64,000 nt of DNA from Eudorina sp. 2006-703-Eu-15. Its lineage: Eukaryota > Chlorophyta > Chlorophyceae > Chlamydomonadales > Volvocaceae. The position numbers and the translations under genes are program-made. This document shows, one piece after another, positions 1-12,600 of the stretch; position 1 is the stretch's first letter, and each line of letters starts with the position of its first letter. Where the stretch lies: contig BDSI01000243.1 in NCBI GenBank assembly GCA_003117195.1, positions 17,923 through 81,922 on the forward strand, in the 5' to 3' direction. The notes beneath the pieces are model-generated. The model was not told the DNA's origin, made no database searches, and saw only the letters and a program-made list of their open reading frames with translations.

Positions 1-3000
1 GGGGCAGGCTGGTGAGGGCCGATGCGTGCTCATGGCGGGGCAGGCTGGTGAGGGCCGATGCGTGCTCAGGGCGGGGCAGGCTGGTGAGGGCCGATGCGTG
101 CTCATGGCAGGGAAGGCTGGTCAGGGCCGATGCGTGCTCAGGGTGGGGCAGGCTGGTGAGGGCCGATGCGTGCTTAGGGCGGGGCAGGCTGGTGAGGGCC
201 AATGCATGCTCAGGTCGGGGCGAGCTGGTGAGGGCGGATGCGTGCTCAGGGCGGGGCGGGCTGGTGAGGCCCGATGCGTGCTTAGGGCGGGGCAGGCTGG
301 TGAGGGCCGATGCGTGCTATGGCAGGGAAGGCTGGTCAGGGCCGATGCGTGCTCAGGGTGGGGCAGGCTGGTGAGGGCCAATGCGTGCTTAGGGCGGGGC
401 GGGCTGGTGAGGGCCAATGCATGCTCAGGTCGGGGCGAGCTGGTGAGGGCGGATGCGTATTCAGGGCGGGGCGGGCTGGTGAGGGCCGATGCGTGCTTAG
501 GGCGGGGCGGGCTGGTGAGGGCCGATGCGTGCTTAGGGCGGGGCGGGCTGGTGAGGGCCGATGTGGGCTCAGGGCGGGGCAGGCTGGTGAGGGCCGATGC
601 GTATTCAGGGCGGGGCGGGCTGGTGAGGGCCGATGCGTGCTCAGGGCGGGGCGAGCTGGTGAGGGCCGATGCGTGCTCAGGGCGGTGAGGGCCGATGCGT
701 GCTTAGGGCGGGGCGAGCTGGGGAAGGGGAATGCGTGCTCAGGGCGGGGCAGGCTGGTGAGGGCCGATGCGTGCTTATGGCAGGGAAGACTGGTCAGGGC
801 CGATGCGTGCTCAGGGCGGGGCAGGCTGGTGAGGGCCGATGCGTGCTCAGGGCGGGGCAGGCTGGCGAGGGCCGATGCATGCTCAGGGCGGGGCGAGCTG
901 GTGAGGGCCGATGTGTGCTCATGGCGGGGCGGGCTGGTGAGGGCCGATGCGTGTTCAGGGCGGGGCGGGCTGGTGAGGGCCGATGCGTGCTCAGGGCGGG
1001 GCGAGCTGGTGAGGGCCGAGCATGCTCAGGGCGGGGCGGGCTGGTGAGGGCCGATTCGTGCTCAGGGCGGGGCAGGCTGGTGAGGGCCGATGCGTGCACA
1101 TGGCAGGGAAGGCTGGTCAGGGCCGATGCGTGCTCAGGGTGGGGCAGGCTGGTGAGGGCCGATGCGTATTCAGGGCGGGGCGGGCTGGTGAGGGCCAATG
1201 CATGCTCAGGTCGGGGCGAGCTGGTGAGGGCGGATGCGTGCTCAGGGCGGGGCGGGCTGGTGAGGGCCGATGCGTGCTTAGGGCGGGGCAGGCTGGTGAG
1301 GGCCGATGCGTGCTATGGCAGGGAAGGCTGGTCAGGGCCGATGCGTGCTCAGGGTGGGGCAGGCTGGTGAGGGCCGATGCGTGCTTAGGGCGGGGCAGGC
1401 TGGTGAGGGCCAATGCATGCTCAGGTCGGGGCGAGCTGGTGAGGGCGGATGCGTGCTCAGGGCGGGGCGGGCTGGTGAGGGCCGATGCGTGCTTAGGGCG
1501 GGGCGGGCTGGTGAGGGCCAATGCATGCTCAGGTCGGGGCGAGCTGGTGAGGGCGGATGCGTGCTCAGGGCGGGGCGGGGTGGCGAGGGCCGATGCGTGC
1601 TCAGGGCGGTGAGGGCCGATGCGTGCTCAGGGCGGGGCAGGCTGGTGAGGGCCGATGCGTGCTCATGGCGGGGCAGGCTGGTGAGGGCCGATGCGTGCTC
1701 AGGGCGGGGCAGGCTGGTGAGGGCCGATGCGTGCTCATGGCAGGGAAGGCTGGTCAGGGCCGATGCGTGCTCAGGGTGGGGCAGGCTGGTGAGGGCCGAT
1801 GCGTGCTTAGGGCGGGGCAGGCTGGTGAGGGCCAATGCATGCTCAGGTCGGGGCGAGCTGGTGAGGGCGGATGCGTGCTCAGGGCGGGGCGGGCTGGTGA
1901 GGCCCGATGCGTGCTTAGGGCGGGGCAGGCTGGTGAGGGCCGATGCGTGCTATGGCAGGGAAGGCTGGTCAGGGCCGATGCGTGCTCAGGGTGGGGCAGG
2001 CTGGTGAGGGCCAATGCATGCTCAGGTCGGGGCGAGCTGGTGAGGGCGGATGCGTATTCAGGGCGGGGCGGGCTGGTGAGGGCCGATGCGTGCTTAGGGC
2101 GGGGCGGGCTGGTGAGGGCCGATGCGTGCTTAGGGCGGGGCGGGCTGGTGAGGGCCAATGCATGCTCAGGGCGGGGCGAGCTGGTGAGGGCGGATGCGTG
2201 CTCAGGGCGGGGCGGGCTGGTGAGGGCCGATGCGTGCTTAGGGCGGGGCGGGCTGGTGAGGGCCGATGTGTGCTCAGGGCGGGGCAGGCTGGTGAGGGCC
2301 GATGCGTGTTCAGGGCGGGGCGGGCTGGTGAGGGCCGATGCGTGCACAGGGCGGGGCGAGCTGGTGAGGGCCGATGCGTGCTCAGGGCGGTGAGGGCCGA
2401 TGCGTGCTCAGGGCGGGGCGGGCTGGTCAGGGCCGATGCGTGCTCAGGGTGGGGCGAGCTGGTGAGGGGTGATGCGTGCTCAGGGCGGGGCAGGCTGGTG
2501 AGGGCCGATGCATGCTCAGGGCGGGGCGAGCTGGTGAGGGCCGATGCGTGTTCAGGGCGGGGCGGGCTGGTGAGGGCCGATGCGTGCTTAGGGCGGGGCG
2601 GGCTGGTGAGGGCCGATGTGTGCTCAGGTCGGGGCGAGCTGGTGAGGGCGGATGCGTGCTCAGGGCGGGGCGGGGTGGCGAGGGCCGATGCGTGCTCAGG
2701 GCGGTGAGGGCCGATGCGTGCTCAGGGCGGGGCAGGCTGGTGAGGGCCGATGCGTGCTCATGGCGGGGCAGGCTGGTGAGGGCCGATGCGTGCTCAGGGC
2801 GGGGCAGGCTGGTGAGGGCCGATGCGTGCTCATGGCAGGGAAGGCTGGTCAGGGCCGATGCGTGCTCAGGGTGGGGCAGGCTGGTGAGGGCCGATGCGTG
2901 CTTAGGGCGGGGCAGGCTGGTGAGGGCCAATGCATGCTCAGGTCGGGGCGAGCTGGTGAGGGCGGATGCGTGCTCAGGGCGGGGCGGGCTGGTGAGGCCC

Positions 3001-3950
3001 GATGCGTGCTTAGGGCGGGGCAGGCTGGTGAGGGCCGATGCGTGCTATGGCAGGGAAGGCTGGTCAGGGCCGATGCGTGCTCAGGGTGGGGCAGGCTGGT
3101 GAGGGCCAATGCATGCTCAGGTCGGGGCGAGCTGGTGAGGGCGGATGCGTATTCAGGGCGGGGCGGGCTGGTGAGGGCCGATGCGTGCTTAGGGCGGGGC
3201 GGGCTGGTGAGGGCCGATGCGTGCTTAGGGCGGGGCGGGCTGGTGAGGGCCAATGCATGCTCAGGGCGGGGCGAGCTGGTGAGGGCGGATGCGTGCTCAG
3301 GGCGGGGCGGGCTGGTGAGGGCCGATGCGTGCTTAGGGCGGGGCGGGCTGGTGAGGGCCGATGTGTGCTCAGGGCGGGGCAGGCTGGTGAGGGCCGATGC
3401 GTGTTCAGGGCGGGGCGGGCTGGTGAGGGCCGATGCGTGCACAGGGCGGGGCGAGCTGGTGAGGGCCGATGCGTGCTCAGGGCGGTGAGGGCCGATGCGT
3501 GCTCAGGGCGGGGCGGGCTGGTCAGGGCCGATGCGTGCTCAGGGTGGGGCGAGCTGGTGAGGGGTGATGCGTGCTCAGGGCGGGGCAGGCTGGTGAGGGC
3601 CGATGCATGCTCAGGGCGGGGCGAGCTGGTGAGGGCCGATGCGTGTTCAGGGCGGGGCGGGCTGGTGAGGGCCGATGCGTGCTTAGGGCGGGGCGGGCTG
3701 GTGAGGGCCGATGTGTGCTCAGGGCGGGGCAGGCTGGTGAGGGCCGATGCGTGTTCAGGGCGGGGCGGGCTGGTGAGGGCCGATTCGTGCTCAGGGCGGG
3801 GCAGGCTGGTGAGGGCCGATGCGTGCTCAGGGCGGGGCGAGCTGGTGAGGGCCGATGCGTGCACAGGGCGGTGAGGGCCGATGCGTGCTCAGGGCGGGGC
3901 GAGCTGGGGAAGGGGAATGCGTGCTCAGGGCGGGGCGGACTGGTGAGAAT
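1..3950. repeat. 36-bp GC-rich minisatellite array
   Basis: About 110 head-to-tail copies of a 36-bp unit fill the first 3.95 kb. The unit reads roughly GGGCGGGGCAGGCTGGTGAG followed by a GGCCGATGCGTGCTCA half. Variants differ at a few fixed positions (GGCAGG/GGCGGG/GGCGAG, GCTCA/GCTTA/ATTCA). A few units are shortened to 26 bp by loss of ten bases, and some lose one base at GTGCTATGG. The array starts before the window and ends near 3950, where unique AT-richer sequence begins. Because 36 is divisible by three, several frames on both strands stay open for hundreds of codons and read as 12-residue repeats. I treat these as a by-product, since there is no start context, splice structure or non-repetitive coding part. 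Confidence 0.97.
1530..3722. repeat. Tandem 1,095-bp higher-order repeat within the minisatellite
   Basis: Positions about 1530-2624 recur almost base for base at about 2625-3719, an offset of exactly 1,095 bp. The offset equals 29 full 36-bp units plus two 26-bp short units minus one base at the GTGCTATGG unit. Every variant unit is in the same order in both copies. This shows a recent duplication of a block of about 31 units rather than single-unit slippage. The match breaks near 1530 on the left and 3722 on the right, where variant units no longer agree. Confidence 0.9.
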
Positions 3951-4395
3951 ACAGGTTAATTAAAAGTTCAGAGGGTTTAGACTAGAGGAAGACGTTGAGG
4001 CTTTAGTTCCAGTATGCGTGTTGAATACAAATGATGTACCGCGCGATATACATATCGTGCCGTACATCATCTGAGAACATTCACATTGACGCCTTCATTA
4101 CCACTTCGCATTTTTGAGTTTTGGACTTTACAGCTCTTTATCACCAGTACAGTTTGGGCAGCTCATCAGGGAGCATGCACGCACAGTGTGTGAGTCGCTG
4201 TCCTTGTGGAGGAATGTCTGCCTTTGCATACCAATTAACACAATTGTTATTGCAATCTATCATTTACGGAAATTAACAATTTGGCCTTTGCGTTTTGCCT
4301 CAATGGTGTGTACGGATGTCATCCGTGTCGGGCGTCGCTGCTCGCCCTTCTCGCTTTCCCAACGTTTGTTCTCATTTGTCCAAACAGATAAAGTT

Positions 4396-4896
4396 TATAA
4401 TAAATATGCAATGTTTTGGTAAAAATACTTAATATCTTCCTAAACGATGTTATCCTTTGACTGGCGGAGACAATAGTCAATATTCAGCCAGGCACAGCTG
4501 ACCTTCGACATTTCACCTTGCAGCCAATGTAGCAATGGAACTGATGAGAGGAATGCGTCGGTGAGGCTTCAGTCACAAAAGGCTCGCTCGCTCCACAGAC
4601 GCTAACGTAGTCTGCCTCGCCAATCTCCAGCTTTTCTTCTCTGCTTATAATAGATATCAAGCATTGTGGTAAGTACTTGCCAGTTTCCTAACCAATTGCA
4701 TTCGTTGACTGGCGGTAACAATAGTCAACATTCAGCGAATCACAGCTAGCCTGTGGCATTTTCACCGCACCGTGGATGTGGTAATTCTATAATCATGAAA
4801 CTGGTAAGATAAGTGCGTCGTTGAGGGTCCAGTTGCAAAAGGCTCGCTTCGTTGCTCCGCAAAAGCTCACTCAGTCTGTATGTCCTGTCTGTCTGC
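4396..4896 (+). repeat. Diverged direct duplication, period about 247 bp
   Basis: Two copies, about 4396-4643 and 4644-4896, share blocks in the same order. Examples are TTGACTGGCGG..ACAATAGTCAA at 4456 and 4703, and CAAAAGGCTCGCT at about 4576 and 4837. They differ by many substitutions and small indels, so the duplication is old. No coding or transposon hallmark is visible. Confidence 0.75.
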
Positions 4897-5587
4897 TTCA
4901 TTGCTCTATTCTCAAGTTCAAATCTACAGCAACACGTAAGTTTTGTAAATCTTGCTGCATTGTCTTGCTTTTATCTTTTGCGTCGTCAAGGCCACGATGT
5001 GTAATGCCACTTTGCACTCTTGCGCTGTGCAGGCATCATCGCTTGCTGGAGAAAGATAAGCTTATGGACTGGACCTTGTGCTTTGGCTGGACAGCGGCGG
5101 ACCGGCAGGCGGGACCAGGCGCGGGCTAGCCAGCAGCAGGGGCGGGGGCAGGCCTGCAGGCCAGAGGGGCCAGCCGACCAACTGGGCCGGCCGTGGCGGG
5201 CCAGGAGGCGTGGCCGGGCTTGCTGGGATAGGCGTGTTTGAGGGGTGAGACACACAAACAAACGTATGTACCCTTTCCTCTTGGATTTGATGAAGGAGTT
5301 ATTGTGGATGCATGGGGACAGCACGTAAGGTGTGTCTGAGATTCCACAGCCAGGCTTCAGGATGCTTGGTGTGTGTGGTGTAGGGACTGGACTGTTGATG
5401 TTAGTGGGGATGTGTAGGATGATAGTGCCAAATCAAGGGTGAATGCTGCATGGTGTTTGAGGACACAATCAGTGGAGAGAGGCAATCCGGACCAGCTTGA
5501 AATGTATTCTGTAAAATGACGGCCAATGCCTGGGTTACCCCCTCCGTTACCCCTGGGTAATGATGCTACCCCTACCCCTGGGTACAA

Positions 5588-5624
5588 TTACCCACCCACC
5601 CTTGTCACGAGGGTGGGTGGGTAA
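5588..5624. repeat. Hairpin with 15-bp perfect arms in a GGGTAA-rich segment
   Basis: TTACCCACCCACCCT at 5588-5602 is the exact reverse complement of 5610-5624, with a 7-base loop. It sits inside a segment (about 5530-5690) made almost wholly of CCCTGGGTAA, TTACCC and GGTTAC words. No gene end is nearby that would make it a terminator. Confidence 0.85.
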
Positions 5625-5775
5625 CCATTACCCCCACCCTCACCCCCCTGGGTAATGGTTACGAGGGGGTTACCCCCCCTATAATGTCATAGGGATCAAT
5701 AGTCCTCGCGCATAATCAACTGAACACACATAATTAATATTTCTCGACGACTGTAAATCGTTCGAGTTGCTGAAT

Positions 5776-5824
5776 GATGAATTATTGCAATAATTCATCG
5801 CTTACATACAATTGTATGTAAGCG
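5776..5824. repeat. Two abutting perfect palindromes (24 bp and 26 bp)
   Basis: Positions 5776-5799 form a perfect 24-bp palindrome centred on ATTG/CAAT. Positions 5799-5824 form a perfect 26-bp palindrome centred on ACAA/TTGT. They share base 5799. Neither has a loop. Each could extrude a cruciform; function is unknown. Confidence 0.9.
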
Positions 5825-6621
5825 GGCCTGCGCGAGACTGCAAAGCATTACTTCCTCTGGCCTCACCCGCGCCCCCGCGTCTTCCAGGAACGAAAACGGC
5901 ACTTTGGAGGCGAGACCTTGTATGTATGGTTACGCAACTCATCACCATGCTGTCGGCCCTAATAATGCGCTCCAAGTACTTAGCTAGATAGTGTGTGATG
6001 CGATGTATAGCAGGCCTTTCCGGATTTGTGTACATTCGTTCTTCGCAATTCCTATTGGTTTACAACCGCCGCTGTGCACAGTCATGCATGCGCGCATACA
6101 TACGTACTAGCCTCAATCACCGTTCATGCATCACGCATCGCAGTATGGGATTCAGCTGGTAGGTAATTATGAAAATGCACTTCTGACACCATCCAGACAC
6201 GTAGGTTGTATACCAGTCATTTGATTAATTGCTTCTGAATTCAAGTTACATTGGCTCTTGACGGAGGGAGCGATCTATATAAACTGCGTGCGATATACGT
6301 GAACTTTCCTTTTGCTTTTTGCTTTGATTGCTTGAGGGCGGGGTGCCCTGTGACGTTCGCGGTAACGAATGCATATTTGAGCCGCACGCAGCGTTGTCAT
6401 GAATCAAATAAATTAAAACGATAGGTATAAGCATGTTTACAACAGGGAGAATAATATAGGAGAATTAGGAGAATGATGACCCGGCGGTTTGCTCTCCATG
6501 CATGGCGCCTCAACAAGTTCCGCGCGCGGTATACGAAGAGCCGCAAGGCAACAACTACAACAACCGGCGGACCCCGTCCATTTAATCCAACCAACCGTCC
6601 GGATACATTTAACTAGTATCA

Positions 6622-9600
6622 TTGAACGGATGGTTAATTAAGTGGTTCGCATACATTCTACAGGGCCAGAGCGAATTATTACCCTGCAGACGTCCGCAGC
6701 AATCCAGTAAAAAGTGCGTGTATGTTGAGTTTTTTTCGTCATTATTGGTCGACTTTGCCAGAGATGAACGGCGGAGCCCAGGGTCTTGGCTGCGAAGTAA
6801 TCTGCGGTTTGTGCTCACAGCAGCCAGCTGCGTTTTATGCGTGAGGAGCATCTACTTAGCTCTCAAGCGATCAGCCAACGCCTTACACCGCAAGCAGGTA
6901 CGTACATTGAAAACAAATGGCTGCCTTACTAGCTATATACGTATGCCATGGACGCATTGCCTGGGGCTTCATTACATACCTCTATTCATCGGCCGACATG
7001 TCTACTGCTTCTATTAATAACCACATACGCATCCCTCCGTGCGCCCTTCGTCATCCGTCTATCTTCTGCTTGCAACATACATACATACATACATACATAC
7101 ATACATACATACATACATACATACATACATACATACATACATACATACATACATACATACATACATACATACATACATACATACATACATACATACATAC
7201 ATACATACATACATACATACATACATACATACATACATACATACACCCATACATACTCGCCACACACGGCCGGGGTCCTCATCCTGGTACGGCAAGGCCT
7301 CGCGGCAGCAACAGACTCGGCCCCGCCACTCGATCTCCCCGCGAACCTGAAGGGCCGCTTCACGCACTGCCTGCTACACTGGGGAGGACACCGCCTCCGC
7401 ATCTGCAACGCCTATGTCCCCCCGGGCACAACAGCGGCAGCAGTAGAGGCCCGTACCCAGCTGCTCGGCAGCGTCCTGGCCGCCACGGCGACACAAGCCA
7501 CCACTGAGGGGGCCACCACCCTCATCTGGGCAGGAGATTTCAATTTTGTCGAGGACCCGGCCCTCGACTCCAGTGCGGGGCCGGATGGTCGGCGGGGAGA
7601 CCGGGCGAGTGCCCGTCAGCTCCGAGAAGCAGGCCCAGCCATGGTCGACAGCCATCGCCACCTCCATCCCCAGCGCCGCGACTTTACACATGTGTACCAC
7701 GCGCCCTCCCCGGGTGGCTCCCGTCTCGACCGGATCTACATCAACCAGCCAATGCTGCTGTACGTCTGCCAGACCTCCATCACCTTCCACTCCCCATCTG
7801 ACCACCGAATCGCATCCCTGCACCTACTGCCGCGCCAGACGGAGGCCAGGGGCCCCGGCATCCGCCGGGTACGGCTGGCGTTCACAGCACACGAGGACCT
7901 AGCGGCTAGCATGTCGGCTTGGATTGGGGCCCAGTGCTCAGCGGCCCCATCAGTGGAGGAACACCCTGCTAACCTGATCGCGTGGTGGCCAGGCTTCAAA
8001 CGCCGCCTCGCCGACCTGGCCCATCGACTGAACAAGGTAGCCCAAAGGCGGCGGCAGCGGCCTGGCACCCGTGCACGGGAAGCGCTTGCGGCAGTCAAAC
8101 GAGCACAACAGGTAGTCGACGCGACCCCGACAGCACCCGAAGCCCTCAAACAGCTCGCGGAGGCACAATCAGCCCTGGCGAAGGCCCACCGGGAGGACAG
8201 CCGCGAGGCAGCCCGGGAAACTCGGGCCCACTGGCTGCGGGCAGGGGAGCGTGCTGGTCCGGCGCTGACGGCGTTCCTGCAAGCCCAAGCTGCCGAACAG
8301 CAGCCTGCCCCCGTTGCCCTCCAGGCAAAGTCCGGCCGACTAGTGACCAACCCAGCCCAGCTGCCGCAAGTTGTTGCCGACTTCTGGGCCGAGGTATGCC
8401 GCAAACCTGAGTACATCTGCCCCACAGCCCGGCAGACAGTCCTGGACCAGCTGGCCGCCAGTGGCATCCGACTCCCGGCGGAAGAAGATGTGCAGCTTGG
8501 CGCCAAGACCATCACGACTGAGGAAGTACGGGTCGCGCTGGTCAAGAGCCAGCCAGGCAAGGCACCCGGGTGGGATGGCATCCCTGCCGATCTGTACCGG
8601 AAGTTCTGGCCCGTGATTGGCAGCACCATGGCGAACCTCTTCACAGCCATCGGCACAACGGGGCAGTTGCCGGTCGGCTTCCTGGAGGGAATCGTCACAG
8701 TGCTGTACAAGAAGGGCGACCCCAAACAATCCGGAAACTACCGCCCCATCACGCTGCTATGCTCCGACTACCGGCTGCTCGCCAAAGTCCTGGCCAACCG
8801 CCTGGGACCCGCCCTGGCCCGTGTTATCAGCCCCGAACAGTCGGCCTTCCTCCCCAAACGTCTCATCGGAGCTAGCGTGCTATTCCTGCGCCACCTTGCC
8901 CACCTCCTCCGCAAACAGAACCGCCGAGCGCTCCTGGCGTTCCTGGATTTCGCCAAAGCATATGACACCGTCGACCGCGGCTTCCTACTGGCCTCAATGG
9001 AAACGATGGGGGCAGGCCCGCAGCTGCGGGGCTGGGTCCAGCTGCTACTCAGTGACACCCAGGCGCGCGCCATGATCAGCGGCTTCAAATCCAGGCGGGT
9101 CCGGATGGAAGCGGGCGTTCGCCAAGGGTGCCCCCTCGCGCCTCTGCTGTACCTATTCGTCGCCCAGGCCCTGCTGTGCTGGCTCCGGAGCCAGGAGGTG
9201 GGAATCAGATTGCGGCCGTCAGACCCAGACCGCACAGCAGCCTGCCAGTTCGCCGACGACACAGAAGCAGTGATTGATGGAGAGGAATCGGTGGCCTCCT
9301 TCCTGGGGGCCATGGACACCTTTGGCCGCGCCTCAGGTCAGCGCCTCAACCTAGACAAAGTGGAGCTGCTACGGGTGGGCAGGATAGATCCGCAGCATCC
9401 GCAACCGCCTGCCGAGGGCCCACACCCACGGGCAACTAGACAGCGGCGGCAGCAACAGCCGCAGCAGCAGCAGCAGCCGCCGCCGCAGCAGCAGGAGACC
9501 ATCAGCGGACTCAAAGTGGTCACCACCGCCACGGCCCTGAACCTGCCGGTCAACAACCAGCTGTCTGCGCCCCAACCAGACTGGCCCAAACTACTCGAGG

Positions 9601-12600
9601 TGGCCTACAAGCGAATGCAGCGGCTATCCCGCTTCCCACTGTCGGCTTTTGGCCGAGCCACCGCGGCGTCAGCTTACGGCCTGCAAACCGTAACTTGGCA
9701 TATGGAGCACGGCGGACCTCCCCCGGACGCCACCCTGGAGCACGTAGAGCGGCTGACAGCGCGCCTGGTCGACCGGCAGCAGGGCCCAGAGGACCCCGGC
9801 CAACGCCTGACAGGGGTGCCACACAGCCTCCTGGCGGGCCATCCGTCTACCGGGGGTTTTGGCCTACTGCCTCTCAGACAACACATCCGCGCACGGCACG
9901 CGATCTGGGCAATCCGCTTCATCGCGGGGGCCCTGGCTGCCACCGCCGAGGGCGGTGACGACGGCAGTGGAGCCTTAGGCTGCCACCCGTGGGTTCGCAC
10001 ACTGTCTGCCTACCTCGAGCTCAGCCACCCGGCTTTCCAGCCCTGGGCACTGACAACCGCCCGCGCCGCGGGGCCCTGGCTCGGTGGTGACACGATGCCA
10101 GAGGACATCAGCCGAATCGTGGGGCTCTGGGCCACCTGCCACCGCTCGAAGACTTCGGAACCTCCCCTCTCGTCCCGGGAGACTGGTGCTGGGCGGCTGC
10201 ACTGTGGGGCAACCCCCTCCTACCGAATGCACCCGAAACCAGCGGAGGCGACCGCCGCCCGGGCCTAGAGGCTTATCACGAGGCGCTGACGTACTGCCGG
10301 AAACTGCGCACAGTGGGAGACCTGGTGCGGGCCAGGGACGAGCTGGGCGGCACCGGTCAAACCCACATCGACCAGGGACCGGAGTGGCAGGAGTGGGTGC
10401 GCACACACCTAGACCCATCAGCAGCCTCAATCTTGCAGCTACAGGACAGGACCGCCGCCCTTGCAGCCCTCAACACCCTCTGCAGCGACATCAGCCCGGA
10501 CTGGCTTGACGCGGCCCGGGCAGTGGAGGCCCGGCAGCAGCAGCCGCAGCAGGCGCCCACAACACCACCCTCACCGCCGCCAGCGCCGCCCCCACCAGAA
10601 TGCGCGCAGGTGATGGCGATGATCGTGTCGCGACTGGGGTGGCGGATCCCCGGGGCAACGGAGCCCGTGCCGCTCCGCCGCCTGACCGTCAGCCAGGCGA
10701 CACAGCTGCAAGGGGCCCCCGCCGGTGAACGACGCCTGCAACTACTGGGCGAGTTCGTACGGGAAGCCCTGGGCCTGCCCGACGGAACAGCCCCGCCAGC
10801 CGGAGAGGTCAGCCGCTTCCGAGTGGCGTTGGCGCGCCTGTGGTCGGAGGTACGCTGGGAAAACGAGAACAAGGAGACCCTGTGGCGGATGGCAGTGGAC
10901 GGCCTGCCTCTGCCCAGCAACACGCATTTGGCCAGGATGGCCCCCGAGCCGTGCGGCTGCGGAAGCTACGGGGGCGCCGCCGGCCGGCCGTGCTCCCCCC
11001 GCCTACACCATTTCTGGGAGTGCCCCGTCGCCCAGGCCGTGCGGGAACAGATTGACCGGCACCTGTCACCCGAGCCAGCAACGGCAGTCAGCAGCAGGAT
11101 GACACGGCGACACCTCTGGCTGGCGCAGGCGCCAACCGGATGTGAACAGCCTGCCTGGGACGTGATCACCCTGGCAGCGCTCTCCGCCATGGACACCGGC
11201 AGATGCTGCCTCCGGGCAGCCCAGCGTCGCGCGGCGCGGGTAACAACAGCCGCAACATCGGGGCGTCAGGCACCAACACAGCAACAACAACCAGCGCAGC
11301 GTCAGCAGGCCCCCCGCCAGCGACACATCACCGATTTCTTCGCCCGGGCCGAAGGCACCCCCCAACAGGAGGGCCCCGCACTCACCGCACCCATCGACAA
11401 CGCTCCGTCACAGGAGGGCAGAATGAGCGAGGTGGACGCGATGGCAACGGCGGCAGTGGCGGCGGCGGCCGGAACGGCAGCGATTGCAGCGTCGCCCCTG
11501 GACCGTGCTCGTGCTCGGGCGGTGGTGGACTTTTGGGCGCGTCTGCGATCGTTCGCAGCGCTGGGTGTCCCCCGCCGTGGCTGGGACCGGGTGGGACCAC
11601 AGCACCCCATCCTGGCCGTGGCTGGGGAGCAAGTACGGTGCGCAGCACCAGTAGAGATCACGGCCTAAGAGCACGCCGTGGGGTTAGGGAGGGGGCTCAG
11701 TCGGGGGGGCGGGGAAAGGGTGGGGGGCCTGCGAGCGAGCGCGCGGGTGGGAGGGTTCTAAGGGCGTGAGCTGGGGGAAGAGGGCGATCTGCGGAGCGTC
11801 CAGGGAGGGGCGGGGAAGCAGGCAGCGCTGGGCGAGGTTTTTGAGTGGCTTTTCGTTCGTGGTCGTGTTGCTTTCCCGGAGAGGGGCTTCCTATGGGGCG
11901 GGGGCCTCCGGTACGTGTGTGTTTGGCGGTGGTACAGTAGGAGCGCTCGCCCTGGGCTGAGCGAGGGTACGCAGGCGCGGGAGGGGGAGGGCGCGAGGGG
12001 TGCGTGGGGAGGTTCTCGGGGAGAGAGGAGGAGGCTGAGTTTCGTTGAGCTCGCGGGGCGCGTCTCTCTTGGTAGCGGTGCAGCGGAGGGGCCTTGCTTG
12101 TGTGTCTGGGGAAGGGGTTCTCAGCCTGGGGGCCGTGCCTTAGGTGGCTATCTAGGGGGGCGCCGTGCTGGCTTGTCATCCCTCCCGCGGTGCTTTGGTT
12201 GGGGCACTCGTTTCCTGGTGCGCGAGGAACAGCCTCTGCAGCAGACTCCAGGAGAGCTCCGTAGACAGCTTCGGACCAGCTACCGTGCGTCTGCTTCGCC
12301 CCCCGTACCCCTTGTGCCGTGTGAGTAGTAGCGGTCAGCGCCTGCCCCTTCCCAGGTGGGGGGTGAGTGAAGCTTCTTGTAGCATGCAGCCGTCGATACC
12401 TTATAACAGGTCAGCTTTGTTAGTGTTGCGTGTGTCAGCAGCCCGTCCTGAGCTTGCTTGCCTGCGTTCTCTGGTCCTGTTCTGGTTGCTTGCGAGTTAG
12501 CTGTGAGGGTCCCCGTGGGTGAGGTGGTTCTTCCCAGGTTAGCCCGTGGGTTTACTCCCCGCTTCGTGCGCCTTCGTCGAGTCTTAGCCCCGTGTGTGCG

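Larger units (their letters stand above)
3951..6612. other. Gene-poor stretch downstream of the minisatellite
   Basis: No gene is supported here. The sequence is AT-richer than the array and holds short open frames without start or splice support. It contains a diverged tandem duplication (4396-4896), a G/C-run segment at about 5530-5690 with a hairpin, and two abutting palindromes (5776-5824). The promoter and any 5' exon of the Msp1-like gene that follows may lie in its last part, but I could not identify them. Confidence 0.6.

Noticed and set aside
1..3950. Long open frames on both strands (up to 278 codons) of 12-residue repeats such as RADACSGRGRLV
   Set aside because: They follow from a 36-bp unit without stops in several frames. 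Overlapping frames on both strands are equally open, and none has a unique start, end or non-repeat domain.
1..3950. Regular direct repeats resembling a CRISPR array
   Set aside because: Units are contiguous with no unique spacers, the genome is eukaryotic and no cas genes are present.
4114..4422. 102-codon open frame after the minisatellite
   Set aside because: No recognisable domain, weak composition, no splice or start context.
6948..7250. Open frames reading THIYIHTYIHTY or CMYVCMYV across the ATAC arrays as protein N-termini
   Set aside because: Translation of a microsatellite. The LINE coding sequence only starts after it, in mid-domain.
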